Below, one piece after another: positions 9,219-16,548 of a stretch of 34,070 bases of DNA. Both the position numbers and the translations under genes were made by a program. The number at the start of each line of letters is the position of its first letter. The stretch's first letter is position 1. This stretch comes from Planctomycetia bacterium (GTDB lineage Bacteria > Planctomycetota > UBA1135 > GCA-002686595): contig SXXH01000270.1 in the NCBI GenBank assembly GCA_005789645.1, forward strand, positions 1-34,070, given 5' to 3'. The notes below the pieces were generated by a model. The model ran no database searches. It saw only the letters and a list, made by a program, of their open reading frames with translations, and had not been told where the DNA came from.

Positions 9219-10127
9219 TCACAGCCGCAGCAGGCGTCGCGCGTTGCCGGAGAAGATCGCTTCCGCATCCGCGTCGCTCGCGCCCGCCGCTTGCAGCGCG
9301 GCGCGGTGCTCCGCGGCCCGATCCGCGCGCCATCCGGCGGGGAAGACGTTGCTGTCGGATCCGAACAGGATCCTGCGCGCGCCGAAGCACGCCAAGGTCG
9401 AGCGGTAGACCGAGACCAGGTCGAGCGGCGGGCAGGCCGTCGCCATCCAGCCGTTCGAGGAGCTGGTGTCGACCACGATGTTGCCGCACTGCATGCCGGC
9501 CATCAGCGTCTCGCGCAGGAAGCCGGCGCCGAAGTGCGGCACCACGAAGGTGCAGCGCGGGGCGGCGTTGGCGGCCGCCACCAAGTGCAACGGGTTGGCG
9601 AGCGCCACGTCGTGCGTCCGCGGCAGCCCGAGCAGGTCGCGCACCTTCACGACGAACAGCCCGCAATGCACGTAGGCGATGGCTGCGTGCGCGTCGAGAA
9701 CGGACCACAGCTCGCGCGCCTTGTCCCCGTCGATGGCGCAGCGGAAAAGCGCCGGGAAGCACAGCACGCCCTTGATCGCGCCCTTCGCCAGCAACTCGTC
9801 GACCTTCCTCGGCACGCCCTCGACCAGCGGGTTCACCAAGGCCATGGCGCTCACGCGGCCCTTGGAGGCGGCGGCGGCCGCCGCGACGACCGGCGTCTCC
9901 TCGGGGACGCTGCCGAAGGCCACGATGTGGTCGACCTGGTGGCGTTCGAGCTCCGCGATCCAGCGCGCGGCATGCGCTCCGTGGTCCGTCGGCGGCAGCT
10001 CGAAGCCGGCTTGCTTCGCCACCGCCTCGAGCTTCTCCGCCACGCTGCCCTGAAGCGGCGACTGCGCCGCCAAGGTCTCGAAGTAGGTGCGCGAGAACCA
10101 GTGCGTGTGGAAGTCGACGAGGCCCAT
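9219..10127 (-). CDS. Amidohydrolase 2 family protein
   Basis: A 302-residue TIM-barrel hydrolase starting MGLVDFHTHWFS. Metal-site motifs are visible: HTH (H7, H9), a central histidine in AYVHCGLFV, a further one in VVPHFGAGFL, and a C-terminal aspartate in FGSDSNVF. The family includes decarboxylases and lactonases of the ACMSD/LigI type; the substrate cannot be told. No signal peptide, so cytoplasmic. It lies 90 nt downstream of the FkbM methyltransferase gene, but a TAGGAT hexamer 6 nt before its ATG suggests its own promoter. Confidence 0.85.
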   Translation of the reverse strand: MGLVDFHTHWFSRTYFETLAAQSPLQGSVAEKLEAVAKQAGFELPPTDHGAHAARWIAELERHQVDHIVAFGSVPEETPVVAAAAAASKGRVSAMALVNPLVEGVPRKVDELLAKGAIKGVLCFPALFRCAIDGDKARELWSVLDAHAAIAYVHCGLFVVKVRDLLGLPRTHDVALANPLHLVAAANAAPRCTFVVPHFGAGFLRETLMAGMQCGNIVVDTSSSNGWMATACPPLDLVSVYRSTLACFGARRILFGSDSNVFPAGWRADRAAEHRAALQAAGASDADAEAIFSGNARRLLRL

Positions 10128-10133
10128 GCCTGC

Positions 10134-10139
10134 ATCCTA
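10134..10139 (-). promoter_or_regulatory. -10-like hexamer TAGGAT, 6 nt before amidohydrolase start
   Basis: On the minus strand, GC-TAGGAT ends 6 nt before the ATG. Transcription would then begin at or near the start codon, giving a leaderless mRNA. No clear -35 box. Confidence 0.35.
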
Positions 10140-10217
10140 GCTCGCCATCGTGCGCCGCGAAGGGCGGCGTTCGCCGCGCAGGCGCCTCTGCGCTCGGATC
10201 CGCTCGCCGGGACGACT

Positions 10218-11045
10218 TCAGTCTTCGCGCAGGCTGCGCCACAGGCCATGCAGCCGCGCCTTGGCGCCCAGCGCGTGGAAGGGCAGCCCGCGCACGCCGT
10301 ACAAGTCGAGGCCGCCCTTGACCGGATCGCGCGCCAGGGCTTGGCGCAGGATGCGCGAGAGCGCCATCGGGTAGGGGGCGGCCGTGGCCTTGCCGAGGAC
10401 GAAGCCCTCGGCCGCCAGGAGCCGCAGCAGCTCCTCGGGCTTGGCGCCGCGCAACGCGTAGGGCCAGAACTCGATCAGCAACGCGAGCCGCGGCGAGGCC
10501 GCCAGCGTGCGCGTCATGCCTTGCAACGCGTGCCATTCCGACCCCTGCGTATCGATCTTGGCCACGTCGAAGCCGCCGTGGACGACGTCGTCGACGCGCT
10601 CCACGCGGATCTCCAGCGCTTGCGCGTCGTGCATGTCGCCGGGGCGGTCGTCGGCGATGCGGTTGTCGCCGCGGTTGCGCGCGGCGAGATGGATGGTCGC
10701 CGTCGCGCGCGACGAGCCGGCGGCGCACTCGTGCACGACCGCCGAACCCGGTCCATGGCGCATGGCGCGCTCGATGTTGCGGCGCGCGATGGCGGCGATG
10801 GCCGGGATGGGTTCGAAGGACTCCACCCGCGCGCCGGCGAGCACGCCTTGCACCGCGAACCAGCCGATGTTCGCCCCCAGGTCGAGCACGCGCGCGCCTG
10901 CGCGCAGGTGGGCGCGGAAGAGGCGCGTCTCGTGGTCCTCCCAGCCGCCGCGTTCGATGGCCGGCCCGATGACCGCGTCGTCGAGGAGCACCTCGAACTC
11001 GCACGGCAGGGCCGGGCTCTTCACCAAGCGCGTCTCGTACACCAC
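10218..11045 (-). CDS. FkbM family methyltransferase
   Basis: A 275-residue S-adenosylmethionine-dependent methyltransferase with GTG start. Motif I is VLDLGANIGWFAV (53-65), the acidic loop is ESFEPIPAIAAIARRNIE, and KIDTQGSEWHALQGM near residue 166 is the usual FkbM signature. FkbM enzymes methylate hydroxyls on sugars or polyketides, so glycan decoration is a reasonable but unproven role. It diverges from the pterin synthase gene, with 85 bp between the two starts. Confidence 0.88.
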   Translation of the reverse strand: MVYETRLVKSPALPCEFEVLLDDAVIGPAIERGGWEDHETRLFRAHLRAGARVLDLGANIGWFAVQGVLAGARVESFEPIPAIAAIARRNIERAMRHGPGSAVVHECAAGSSRATATIHLAARNRGDNRIADDRPGDMHDAQALEIRVERVDDVVHGGFDVAKIDTQGSEWHALQGMTRTLAASPRLALLIEFWPYALRGAKPEELLRLLAAEGFVLGKATAAPYPMALSRILRQALARDPVKGGLDLYGVRGLPFHALGAKARLHGLWRSLRED

Positions 11046-11051
11046 GCCGGA

Positions 11052-11057
11052 AGTCTA
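11052..11057 (-). promoter_or_regulatory. -10-like hexamer TAGACT, 6 nt before FkbM gene
   Basis: GC-TAGACT on the minus strand ends 6 nt before the GTG start, again compatible with a leaderless transcript. A divergent TACCCT lies at 11081-11086. Confidence 0.35.
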
Positions 11058-11080
11058 GCGCACCGCGCCGCGCAGGACGC

Positions 11081-11086
11081 TACCCT
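11081..11086 (+). promoter_or_regulatory. -10-like hexamer TACCCT upstream of pterin synthase gene
   Basis: GC-TACCCT lies 44 nt before the ATG at 11131, in the divergent promoter region. No clear -35. Confidence 0.3.
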
Positions 11087-11130
11087 GCCCCCAACGCATC
11101 CGCCCTCCCTCCGGGGGCGAAGAGCACCCC

Positions 11131-11634
11131 ATGGAACGCTGGTCCATCGATCTGGCCAAGGAGTACTTCAAGTTCTCCGCGGCCCACTTCCTCATCTTCC
11201 CCGACGGCAGCGCCGAGCGCATGCACGGCCACAATTCCCAGGTCACGGCCGAGATCGAGGCGGCCCTGACGAACCACGGCCTCGTGCTGGACTTCAAGAT
11301 GGCCAAGCCGGTCGTGCGCGAGCTGTGCGACGAGCTCGACGAGCACTTCCTGCTCCCGGCCGAGCATCCCGTGCTCCAGCACGGCGTGCGCGAGGACGGG
11401 GTGATGGAGGTGCGCTACCTCGATCGGTACTACGCCCTGCCGGTCGAGGATGTCGTGGTGCTGCCCATCAACAACAGCTCGTCGGAGAACCTCGCGACCT
11501 GGTTCGGCCGCGAGTTGATGCGGCGCCTGCGCCTGCGCTTCGAGGATGTCGACTTCCGCGCGCTGCGCGTCTCGGTCGAGGAGACCCGCGGCCAGCGCGG
11601 CGTCTACCACTACTCCGCCGAGCAAGGCGCCTGA
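11131..11634 (+). CDS. 6-pyruvoyl-tetrahydropterin synthase family protein, PTPS-III-like
   Basis: A 167-residue member of the QueD/PTPS family. Zinc ligands are H19 (FSAAH), H32 and H34 (HGH). The catalytic cysteine of QueD (C-x3-HGH) is missing; instead residues 29-34 read E-R-M-H-G-H. This E-x2-HGH pattern is that of the PTPS-III subgroup (Plasmodium and some bacteria), which makes 6-hydroxymethyl-dihydropterin for folate and bypasses FolB. E-N-L-A-T-W and VEETRGQRGVY complete the active site. The ABC ATPase gene follows with a 5-nt gap, so the two may be co-transcribed. A queuosine role (QueD) is less likely given the missing cysteine. Confidence 0.85.
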   Translation: MERWSIDLAKEYFKFSAAHFLIFPDGSAERMHGHNSQVTAEIEAALTNHGLVLDFKMAKPVVRELCDELDEHFLLPAEHPVLQHGVREDGVMEVRYLDRYYALPVEDVVVLPINNSSSENLATWFGRELMRRLRLRFEDVDFRALRVSVEETRGQRGVYHYSAEQGA

Positions 11635-11639
11635 GCCGC

Positions 11640-12701
11640 GTGGGGAATGCCGACGACCAGCGGCGGCCTTCGCCCGTCGAGGCGCCGGTGCTGGAAGCCC
11701 GCGCGTTGCGCAAGGTGTTCCGCACCAGCGTGCGCGAGGAGGGGCTCTCCGGCTTCCTCAAGAGCCTCGTCGCGCGGCGCCATCGGGAGATGGTGGCGCT
11801 GGAGGCGCTGGACCTCGTCGTGCGCCGCGGCGAATTCGTCGGCTTGATCGGCGCCAACGGCGCGGGGAAGACCACCTTGGTCAAGCTCCTCGCCGGCATC
11901 GTGCCCGCGACCTCGGGCGAGGCGATGCTCCTCTCGCGCGACAGCTTCCACCTGCGCGACGAGGAGAAGGCGCGCCTGTCGCTGGTCATGGGCCAGCGCT
12001 CGCAGCTGTGGTGGGACATCCCCGCCATCGACAGCTTCCACTTGCTGCGCGAGATCTACCGCGTGCCGCGCGCCGATTTCGAGCGGCGGCTGGCGCGCTT
12101 CGCCGAGCGCCTGGAGGTGGCGGACAAGCTGGAGGTCCAGCTGCGCCACCTGTCGCTCGGCCAGAGGATGAAGATGGAGATCATCGGGGCGTTCCTGCAC
12201 GACCCGGAGGTGGTCTTCCTCGACGAACCAACGATCGGCCTGGACCTCGTCTCGCGCGAGACGATCCGGCGCTTCCTCGTCGAGCACAACCAGCAACGCG
12301 GCGCGACGATCATCTTGACCAGCCACGACATCGAGGACATCGAGGCGACCTGCAAGCGCCTCGTGATCCTGGAGAAGGGCCGCGTCATCCACGACGGCGA
12401 CATCGTCGCGCTGGCGCACGAGCTGACCAGCGAGCGCCTCATCGAGGTGCACCTGGAGCCCGCCGGCGTGGAGCCCGATCTCGCGCTGCTGCCGCTCGAC
12501 GAGCACTCGGCGCGCCTTGTCGGCCGCGGCCAGCATTCGCTGTCGTTCATCCTGCCGGCCGCGCGCAGCCAGGCCTTCGTGCGCATGCTGTTCGAACGCC
12601 TGCAGGTTCGCGATCTCGCGGTCGAGCGGCGTCCGCTCGAGGACCTCGTCAAGCAGATCTTCGCCACTGGGCGCGTCGCGGGCGCCGGGCGCAAGCCATG
12701 A
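11640..12701 (+). CDS. ABC transporter ATP-binding protein
   Basis: About 353 residues from GTG 11640; a GTG at 11688 is an alternative start, since homology begins near residue 17. It shows Walker A GANGAGKT (71-78), Q-loop Q119 (MGQRSQL), signature LSLGQ (171-175), Walker B VVFLDEP (191-197) and H-loop H229 (LTSHD). The C-terminal ~100 residues form the accessory domain found in ATPases that pair with ABC-2 permeases of the PF06182 / DUF990 type. With the two following permeases it makes a heteromeric exporter; related bacterial systems export drugs or lipids, and the cargo here is unknown. Its stop starts a chain of ATGA overlaps into the next gene. Confidence 0.92.
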   Translation: MGNADDQRRPSPVEAPVLEARALRKVFRTSVREEGLSGFLKSLVARRHREMVALEALDLVVRRGEFVGLIGANGAGKTTLVKLLAGIVPATSGEAMLLSRDSFHLRDEEKARLSLVMGQRSQLWWDIPAIDSFHLLREIYRVPRADFERRLARFAERLEVADKLEVQLRHLSLGQRMKMEIIGAFLHDPEVVFLDEPTIGLDLVSRETIRRFLVEHNQQRGATIILTSHDIEDIEATCKRLVILEKGRVIHDGDIVALAHELTSERLIEVHLEPAGVEPDLALLPLDEHSARLVGRGQHSLSFILPAARSQAFVRMLFERLQVRDLAVERRPLEDLVKQIFATGRVAGAGRKP

Positions 12702-12741
12702 GGGCGGTGGGCGAGCCATGAGCACGGGAATCCCCTCATGA
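12698..12741 (+). other. Relay of two 7-codon mini-ORFs joined by ATGA overlaps
   Basis: The ATPase stop overlaps an ATG (12698) encoding M-R-A-V-G-E-P-stop. That stop overlaps a second ATG (12718) encoding M-S-T-G-I-P-S-stop, whose stop overlaps the ATG of the permease (12738). The three ATGAG junctions are spaced exactly 20 nt. This could be a termination-reinitiation relay or the trace of a duplicated start region. Seen directly in the sequence; function is inference. Confidence 0.6.
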
Positions 12742-13589
12742 GCACCGTCGCGTTCGAGTTCGCGCGCGGGCCTGCGCGCCTCTCGCGCCTCGTGCTGCGC
12801 GCGGCGGCGTGGGAACTCCGCAAGGTGGCCGCCTTCCGCGCCGGGTTCTGGCTCAAGGAGGTGTTTCGCAACTTGGCCAGGCCGCTGGTCATGGTGTGCG
12901 TGCTCATGTCGGCCTCCGGATTGCCGCAAGGCGTCGCGGGCGATGGCGTGTCGCTGCAGCACGCCGTCGCCTACATGGTGGTGGTGGCGCTCCTCGAGAA
13001 GCTCGTCTTCCACGATCGCTGCCTCGACTTGTCGGACCAGATCTTCCAAGGGTACGTGACCAAGTACTTCACGATGCCCTTCCCGTACTTCGTGCTGCCG
13101 GCCGGCCGCTTCGTGCAGCACATCGTGCTGCAGGCGGCGATCGTCGTCCCCGCGTGGACCGTGCTGTCCTTGGTCGTGCCCGCGTGGTGCCCTCCGCCGG
13201 CCGACTGGTCGAGCGCGGCCATGGCGCTGTGCCTCGTGTTGTTGGGCAGCGCGTGCTTCCTGTTGTTCTACTTCACCCTGCACGCCCTGGCGTTCTGGCT
13301 CGACGTGGTGTGGACCACGCTGGTCATGGCGCGCATGATCGCCTTGTTCTGCGGCGGCATGGTGCTGCCGCCGATGTTCCTGCCCGAACGCGTGCAGGCC
13401 GCCTTCGCCTGGACCTTCCCGTGGTGGACGGTGGCGGTGCCGGTGCAGTTGGCGGCCGGATCGTCCGAGGCGCGCGCCGACTTCGGTCGCGGCTTGGCCA
13501 CGCTGGCGTGCTGGCTCGCGGCGCTGTCCATCCTCGCCGCCTTGGTCTGGGCGCGCGGCCGCAGGCGCTACGCCGGGAGCGGCATGTGA
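12738..13589 (+). CDS. ABC-2 family permease, first subunit
   Basis: A 283-residue integral membrane protein with about six hydrophobic segments (roughly 48-62, 74-90, 126-148, 160-188, 196-216, 252-272). It begins with a cytoplasmic amphipathic N-terminus that includes REL/ RAGFWLKEVFRN-like sequence typical of ABC-2 permeases of this class. It is encoded between its ATPase and a second, different permease, which is the usual layout for heteromeric exporters. The start is chosen at ATG 12738, where the mini-ORF relay ends. Its stop overlaps the GTG of the next gene. Confidence 0.85.
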   Translation: MSTVAFEFARGPARLSRLVLRAAAWELRKVAAFRAGFWLKEVFRNLARPLVMVCVLMSASGLPQGVAGDGVSLQHAVAYMVVVALLEKLVFHDRCLDLSDQIFQGYVTKYFTMPFPYFVLPAGRFVQHIVLQAAIVVPAWTVLSLVVPAWCPPPADWSSAAMALCLVLLGSACFLLFYFTLHALAFWLDVVWTTLVMARMIALFCGGMVLPPMFLPERVQAAFAWTFPWWTVAVPVQLAAGSSEARADFGRGLATLACWLAALSILAALVWARGRRRYAGSGM

Positions 13590-14404
13590 GCGCGCCCTTC
13601 GAGTCCGCCTGGGGCAAGCTGGCGCGCCATGCGCGCATCGCGCGGGCCTACGCTTCCATCGGCATCGTGCGCCGGGCGCAGTTCCGCATGGAGTTCTTCA
13701 GCCAGGTCGTGATGGACCTCGTGTTCTACGGCGTCCACGTGCTGCTGTTCGAGTTCCTCTACCGCCACGTCGACTCCGTCGCGGGCTGGAGCCTCGCCGA
13801 CGTGCGCGTGTTCCTGGGTTGGTTGTTCCTCTCCGACGCGTTCATGATGGTGTGGATGTCGCACGCTTGGATGCTGCCCGAGGACTTGAAGAACGGGAAC
13901 CTCGATTCCGTGCGGACAAGGCCGGTGCAGCCAGCGTTCCTCTACATGTTCCAGAAGTTCAGCTTGGAGGCTTGCGTCAACATGCTGATCGCCCTCGGTT
14001 GGCTGGCGTGGGCCGTGCAGGCGCATCCCCGGGGCTTCCATGCGACCGACCTGCCGCTCTTCGCGTGGTGCGCCCTGCTGTGCTGCATGGGACGCGCCGC
14101 GATCATGGCGCTCTTCGCCACCGTCGAGTTCGTGTTCGTCAACGGCGAGCTGTCGCGCGTCCTCAACCTGCTGGCGGTCGACGTCAACGATCATCCGCTC
14201 GACGTGTACGGCCGGCGCGGACGCGCCTTCCTCCTGTATTTCCTGCCCTTGGGCGCGATGAACTACGCGGCGGCTTCGATCTGGCTCGGCAAATGCGGGA
14301 CGCTCGAGGCGCTCCTTCTGTCGTTGTTCGTGCCAGCCTTGCTCGTGGGAGCCTTCATGCTCTTCGCGCGCATGTTCCGCCACTACGAGTCGGCGATGTC
14401 CTGA
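13586..14404 (+). CDS. ABC-2 family permease, second subunit (PF06182-like)
   Basis: A 272-residue membrane protein with GTG start overlapping the upstream stop (GTGA). Typical features of the ABC2_membrane_6 family are visible: RRAQFRMEFFSQVVMDLVFY near the N-terminus, and LKNGNLDSVRTRPVQPAF around residue 100, a conserved cytoplasmic motif in these exporters (G-x-L-D-x-x-L/V-x-x-P). About six membrane segments follow. Its last 22 nt overlap the 3' end of the convergent metallopeptidase-like gene. Confidence 0.87.
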   Translation: MSAPFESAWGKLARHARIARAYASIGIVRRAQFRMEFFSQVVMDLVFYGVHVLLFEFLYRHVDSVAGWSLADVRVFLGWLFLSDAFMMVWMSHAWMLPEDLKNGNLDSVRTRPVQPAFLYMFQKFSLEACVNMLIALGWLAWAVQAHPRGFHATDLPLFAWCALLCCMGRAAIMALFATVEFVFVNGELSRVLNLLAVDVNDHPLDVYGRRGRAFLLYFLPLGAMNYAAASIWLGKCGTLEALLLSLFVPALLVGAFMLFARMFRHYESAMS

Positions 14405-15498
14405 GCCGCGGCACCCCTGCGCAAGGATGACTGCAGCACCGCGACGCGTGCGCGCAGGGCGCGCACGAAGGGCAGTTCCACGCCGCGCGGATCGCCACCG
14501 GCGAAGGCGATGCGCACACGCGTGCGCGCCAAGGCGGCCTCGAGGTCCTCGCTCCAAGGCAGGAGGGTCGATCCCAGCAATTCCACGAGGAAGTCGGGCT
14601 GGCGTCGCAACAGCTCCCATGTCTCGCGCGGACCGAATTCGGAGCCGATGGCGAGGCGCAGGCCGGGTTGATCGAGCTCCAGCTCGGCCGCCTCCAACCA
14701 GCGGCGCGACGCCTCCGGCGCGTCATCGGAGCACAGGCGGCGCAGTCCGTCCATTCCGTGTCGTGCGTGGACGCGCGACACGACCAGGTAGGCGAGTCCG
14801 TACAGCGCCTTGCGTTCGGCTGCTTCGCCTGCGGCCCCCGACAGGCCCGCGTCGACATCGAAGACGCTCCTGGGATCGACGGCGACTTCCTCGTCCGCCT
14901 CGAGGCGCAGGCGCGTGGCGTAGGTCGCGCGGACCAGTCCGCCATCGTCAGGCAGGTCGATCATGACTTCGACCAGCAGACCCCCGGTGGCGAAGGCCGC
15001 GGCCGACAGTCGGCCCGCGCGCAGGCTCGCCGCGGAGTCCGGCACGACCAGCGCGCTGATCGTGTCCGCGAGACCTTCCTCGAGCGAACCCGGCAGATCG
15101 CTCCAGCGCGGCGGGAGGCAAGCGTGCGCCAGTTCGTGCGCCAGCGTGCGTTCGATGCGTTCCGCGCCGCGTCGCAGGTGGATGCGGTGGTGCTTGTGGG
15201 CGTAGAAGCCTTCCGCGTCGGCGTGCGACCGCAAGCCCAAGCCTGGTTGCGCCGGCTCGTCCTGCAGCCAGATGCTCAAGGGATGATCCGGGTCGAGCGT
15301 CAGCCCGTCCGGTCCGTACAGCTCGAGGATCCTCGCCGCTTGTCGTTGCGCCAGCTCGAGCACCGCCGTGGCTTCGACCGCTCCGGGTGCACGGACGATG
15401 CAGGTCGCGCTGCGACGTTCGACCTCCGGGGTCGTGGCGACGCACGAAGCCAGCGCGACGAGCGCGCATGTGGCGGGGATCGACAACAGTGAATGCAC
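14383..15498 (-). CDS. Gluzincin-like metallopeptidase lipoprotein (HExxH)
   Basis: A 371-residue protein from GTG 15498. The signal MHSLLSIPATCALVALASC ends in lipobox L-A-S-C (C19). HELAH at 121-125 is a zinc-binding HExxH motif, and E141 in LEEGLAD about 16 residues on is a plausible third ligand, as in gluzincins. The C-terminal ~150 residues contain helical segments without recognised domains. It resembles lipoprotein peptidases annotated as hypothetical in planctomycetes; the substrate is unknown. Convergent with the ABC permease, with a 22-nt overlap of coding sequence. The frame is open further upstream, but only the GTG start gives a signal peptide. Confidence 0.75.
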   Translation of the reverse strand: MHSLLSIPATCALVALASCVATTPEVERRSATCIVRAPGAVEATAVLELAQRQAARILELYGPDGLTLDPDHPLSIWLQDEPAQPGLGLRSHADAEGFYAHKHHRIHLRRGAERIERTLAHELAHACLPPRWSDLPGSLEEGLADTISALVVPDSAASLRAGRLSAAAFATGGLLVEVMIDLPDDGGLVRATYATRLRLEADEEVAVDPRSVFDVDAGLSGAAGEAAERKALYGLAYLVVSRVHARHGMDGLRRLCSDDAPEASRRWLEAAELELDQPGLRLAIGSEFGPRETWELLRRQPDFLVELLGSTLLPWSEDLEAALARTRVRIAFAGGDPRGVELPFVRALRARVAVLQSSLRRGAAAQDIADS

Positions 15499-15517
15499 GC
15501 GCGGAAGTCCTCGACGA

Positions 15518-15523
15518 AAGCTA
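15518..15523 (-). promoter_or_regulatory. -10-like hexamer TAGCTT upstream of metallopeptidase-like gene
   Basis: GG-TAGCTT on the minus strand lies 19 nt before the GTG. It suggests a separate promoter from the upstream PPC-domain gene. Confidence 0.3.
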
Positions 15524-15619
15524 CCCCTGCCTCGGCGCGTGGGCGCGCAGGGGACGCTTGTCGGCGTGACTGCTCCGTGGACCTCGGAAGTTCCTTCCGG
15601 CCGGATGGACTCGTCGGCG

Positions 15620-16339
15620 TCAACGCGCGGGCGCGAGCACCAGGCCCGTGGGGTGCAGGCGCAGCTCGACCCACTCGATGCGACCGGTCGGCGTCCGCCA
15701 TGCGGCGCGCGCGAGGGGCCATTGGGGCATGGCATCCACGTCGTCGAATGGTTCGTCCACGCGCGTGCCGAAGCCGTGCGCGCGCAGCGTGTCGAGCGCG
15801 TGCACGCTGGCGTGGGCGCGCGGGCTCGTCGGCCGTTGGAGCCAGGCTGCGCTCGAGGCGACGATGCGCAGGCGCCAATCCGACCCGCCTTCCCACGCGC
15901 CCACGACCAGCTGGAACACCGCGCCGGCGGGCACGTCCAGCTCCACGCGCAACTCGCCGCAGCCGCAACCGAAGCTCGCCACCGTCTCTTCGCGCACAGG
16001 ATCGTGGATGTGCAAGTCGACGAGCGCAGGGTCGTAGGTGGTCAACTCGAGCACGAGCGCGAGGTCGCTCCAAGCCCGCAGCGTGAAGCCGTCGTAGGGG
16101 TCCCAAGATGCCGGTCCCACGGCGCCGCGCAGCTCGAGCGCGTCGCCGGGCTTGATCCAGCCGAGGTCGTTGGCCTCGGTCGACTTGTCGTTGCGCTCGA
16201 TTTCGTGCACGACCGGGAGCGCGGGGGCAGCGGGCGTCTGCTGCACCGCGACGCCGCAACTCTGGGCAAGCAGCGCGATGCACGGCGCGAGGAAGAGGGG
16301 CGCTGGGCTCGGGCGAAGGCCGTGGGGCGTGCGTGCCAT
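15620..16339 (-). CDS. PPC-domain-like exported lipoprotein
   Basis: A 239-residue protein with a hydrophobic N-terminal signal (MARTPHGLRPSPAPLFLAPC, hydrophobic to ~28) and a possible, weak lipobox A-Q-S-C. Residues ~43-150 have the pattern of a bacterial pre-peptidase C-terminal (PPC) domain: EIERNDKSTEANDLG, then KPGDALELRGAVG, SWDPYDGFTLRA and a Cys-rich GCGCGELRVELDVPAG strand. PPC domains are beta-sandwiches carried by secreted enzymes; here it is the main part of the protein. The C-terminal ~80 residues are unassigned. It lies 121 bp upstream of the gluzincin-like lipoprotein gene on the same strand. Confidence 0.72.
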   Translation of the reverse strand: MARTPHGLRPSPAPLFLAPCIALLAQSCGVAVQQTPAAPALPVVHEIERNDKSTEANDLGWIKPGDALELRGAVGPASWDPYDGFTLRAWSDLALVLELTTYDPALVDLHIHDPVREETVASFGCGCGELRVELDVPAGAVFQLVVGAWEGGSDWRLRIVASSAAWLQRPTSPRAHASVHALDTLRAHGFGTRVDEPFDDVDAMPQWPLARAAWRTPTGRIEWVELRLHPTGLVLAPAR

Positions 16340-16530
16340 GGGGCGTGTCGGGGTTGGTGGGGAGCGGAGCTGCGCCGCGCGGGACGCGGCTTCGCATCAG
16401 CCGGTGCAAGGCGCGTGCCGTGGCAAGGTGATGCGCGGCGCGGCTGCCCAGAGCCGCTGGCCAAGGGACTGCGCCCTGTTCGCCAAGTCGCTGGCCGACG
16501 ACTGCGTCTGGTGCGGCGTCCTGCCGCGGC

Positions 16531-16536
16531 TACCAT
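16531..16536 (+). promoter_or_regulatory. -10-like hexamer TACCAT, 12 nt before glycosyltransferase gene
   Basis: GC-TACCAT lies 12 nt upstream of the GTG at 16549, again implying a very short leader. An ATG inside this hexamer region (16534) is in another frame. Confidence 0.28.
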
Positions 16537-16548
16537 GCGTCCTCCACC

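Noticed and set aside
9291-11600. Long plus-strand open frame running into the ABC ATPase
   Set aside because: The upstream part is the antisense of the amidohydrolase and FkbM genes; only the part from about 11640 has ATPase homology.
11131-11634. QueD (queuosine pathway)
   Set aside because: The C-x3-HGH cysteine is absent and E-x2-HGH is present; no other queuosine gene is nearby.
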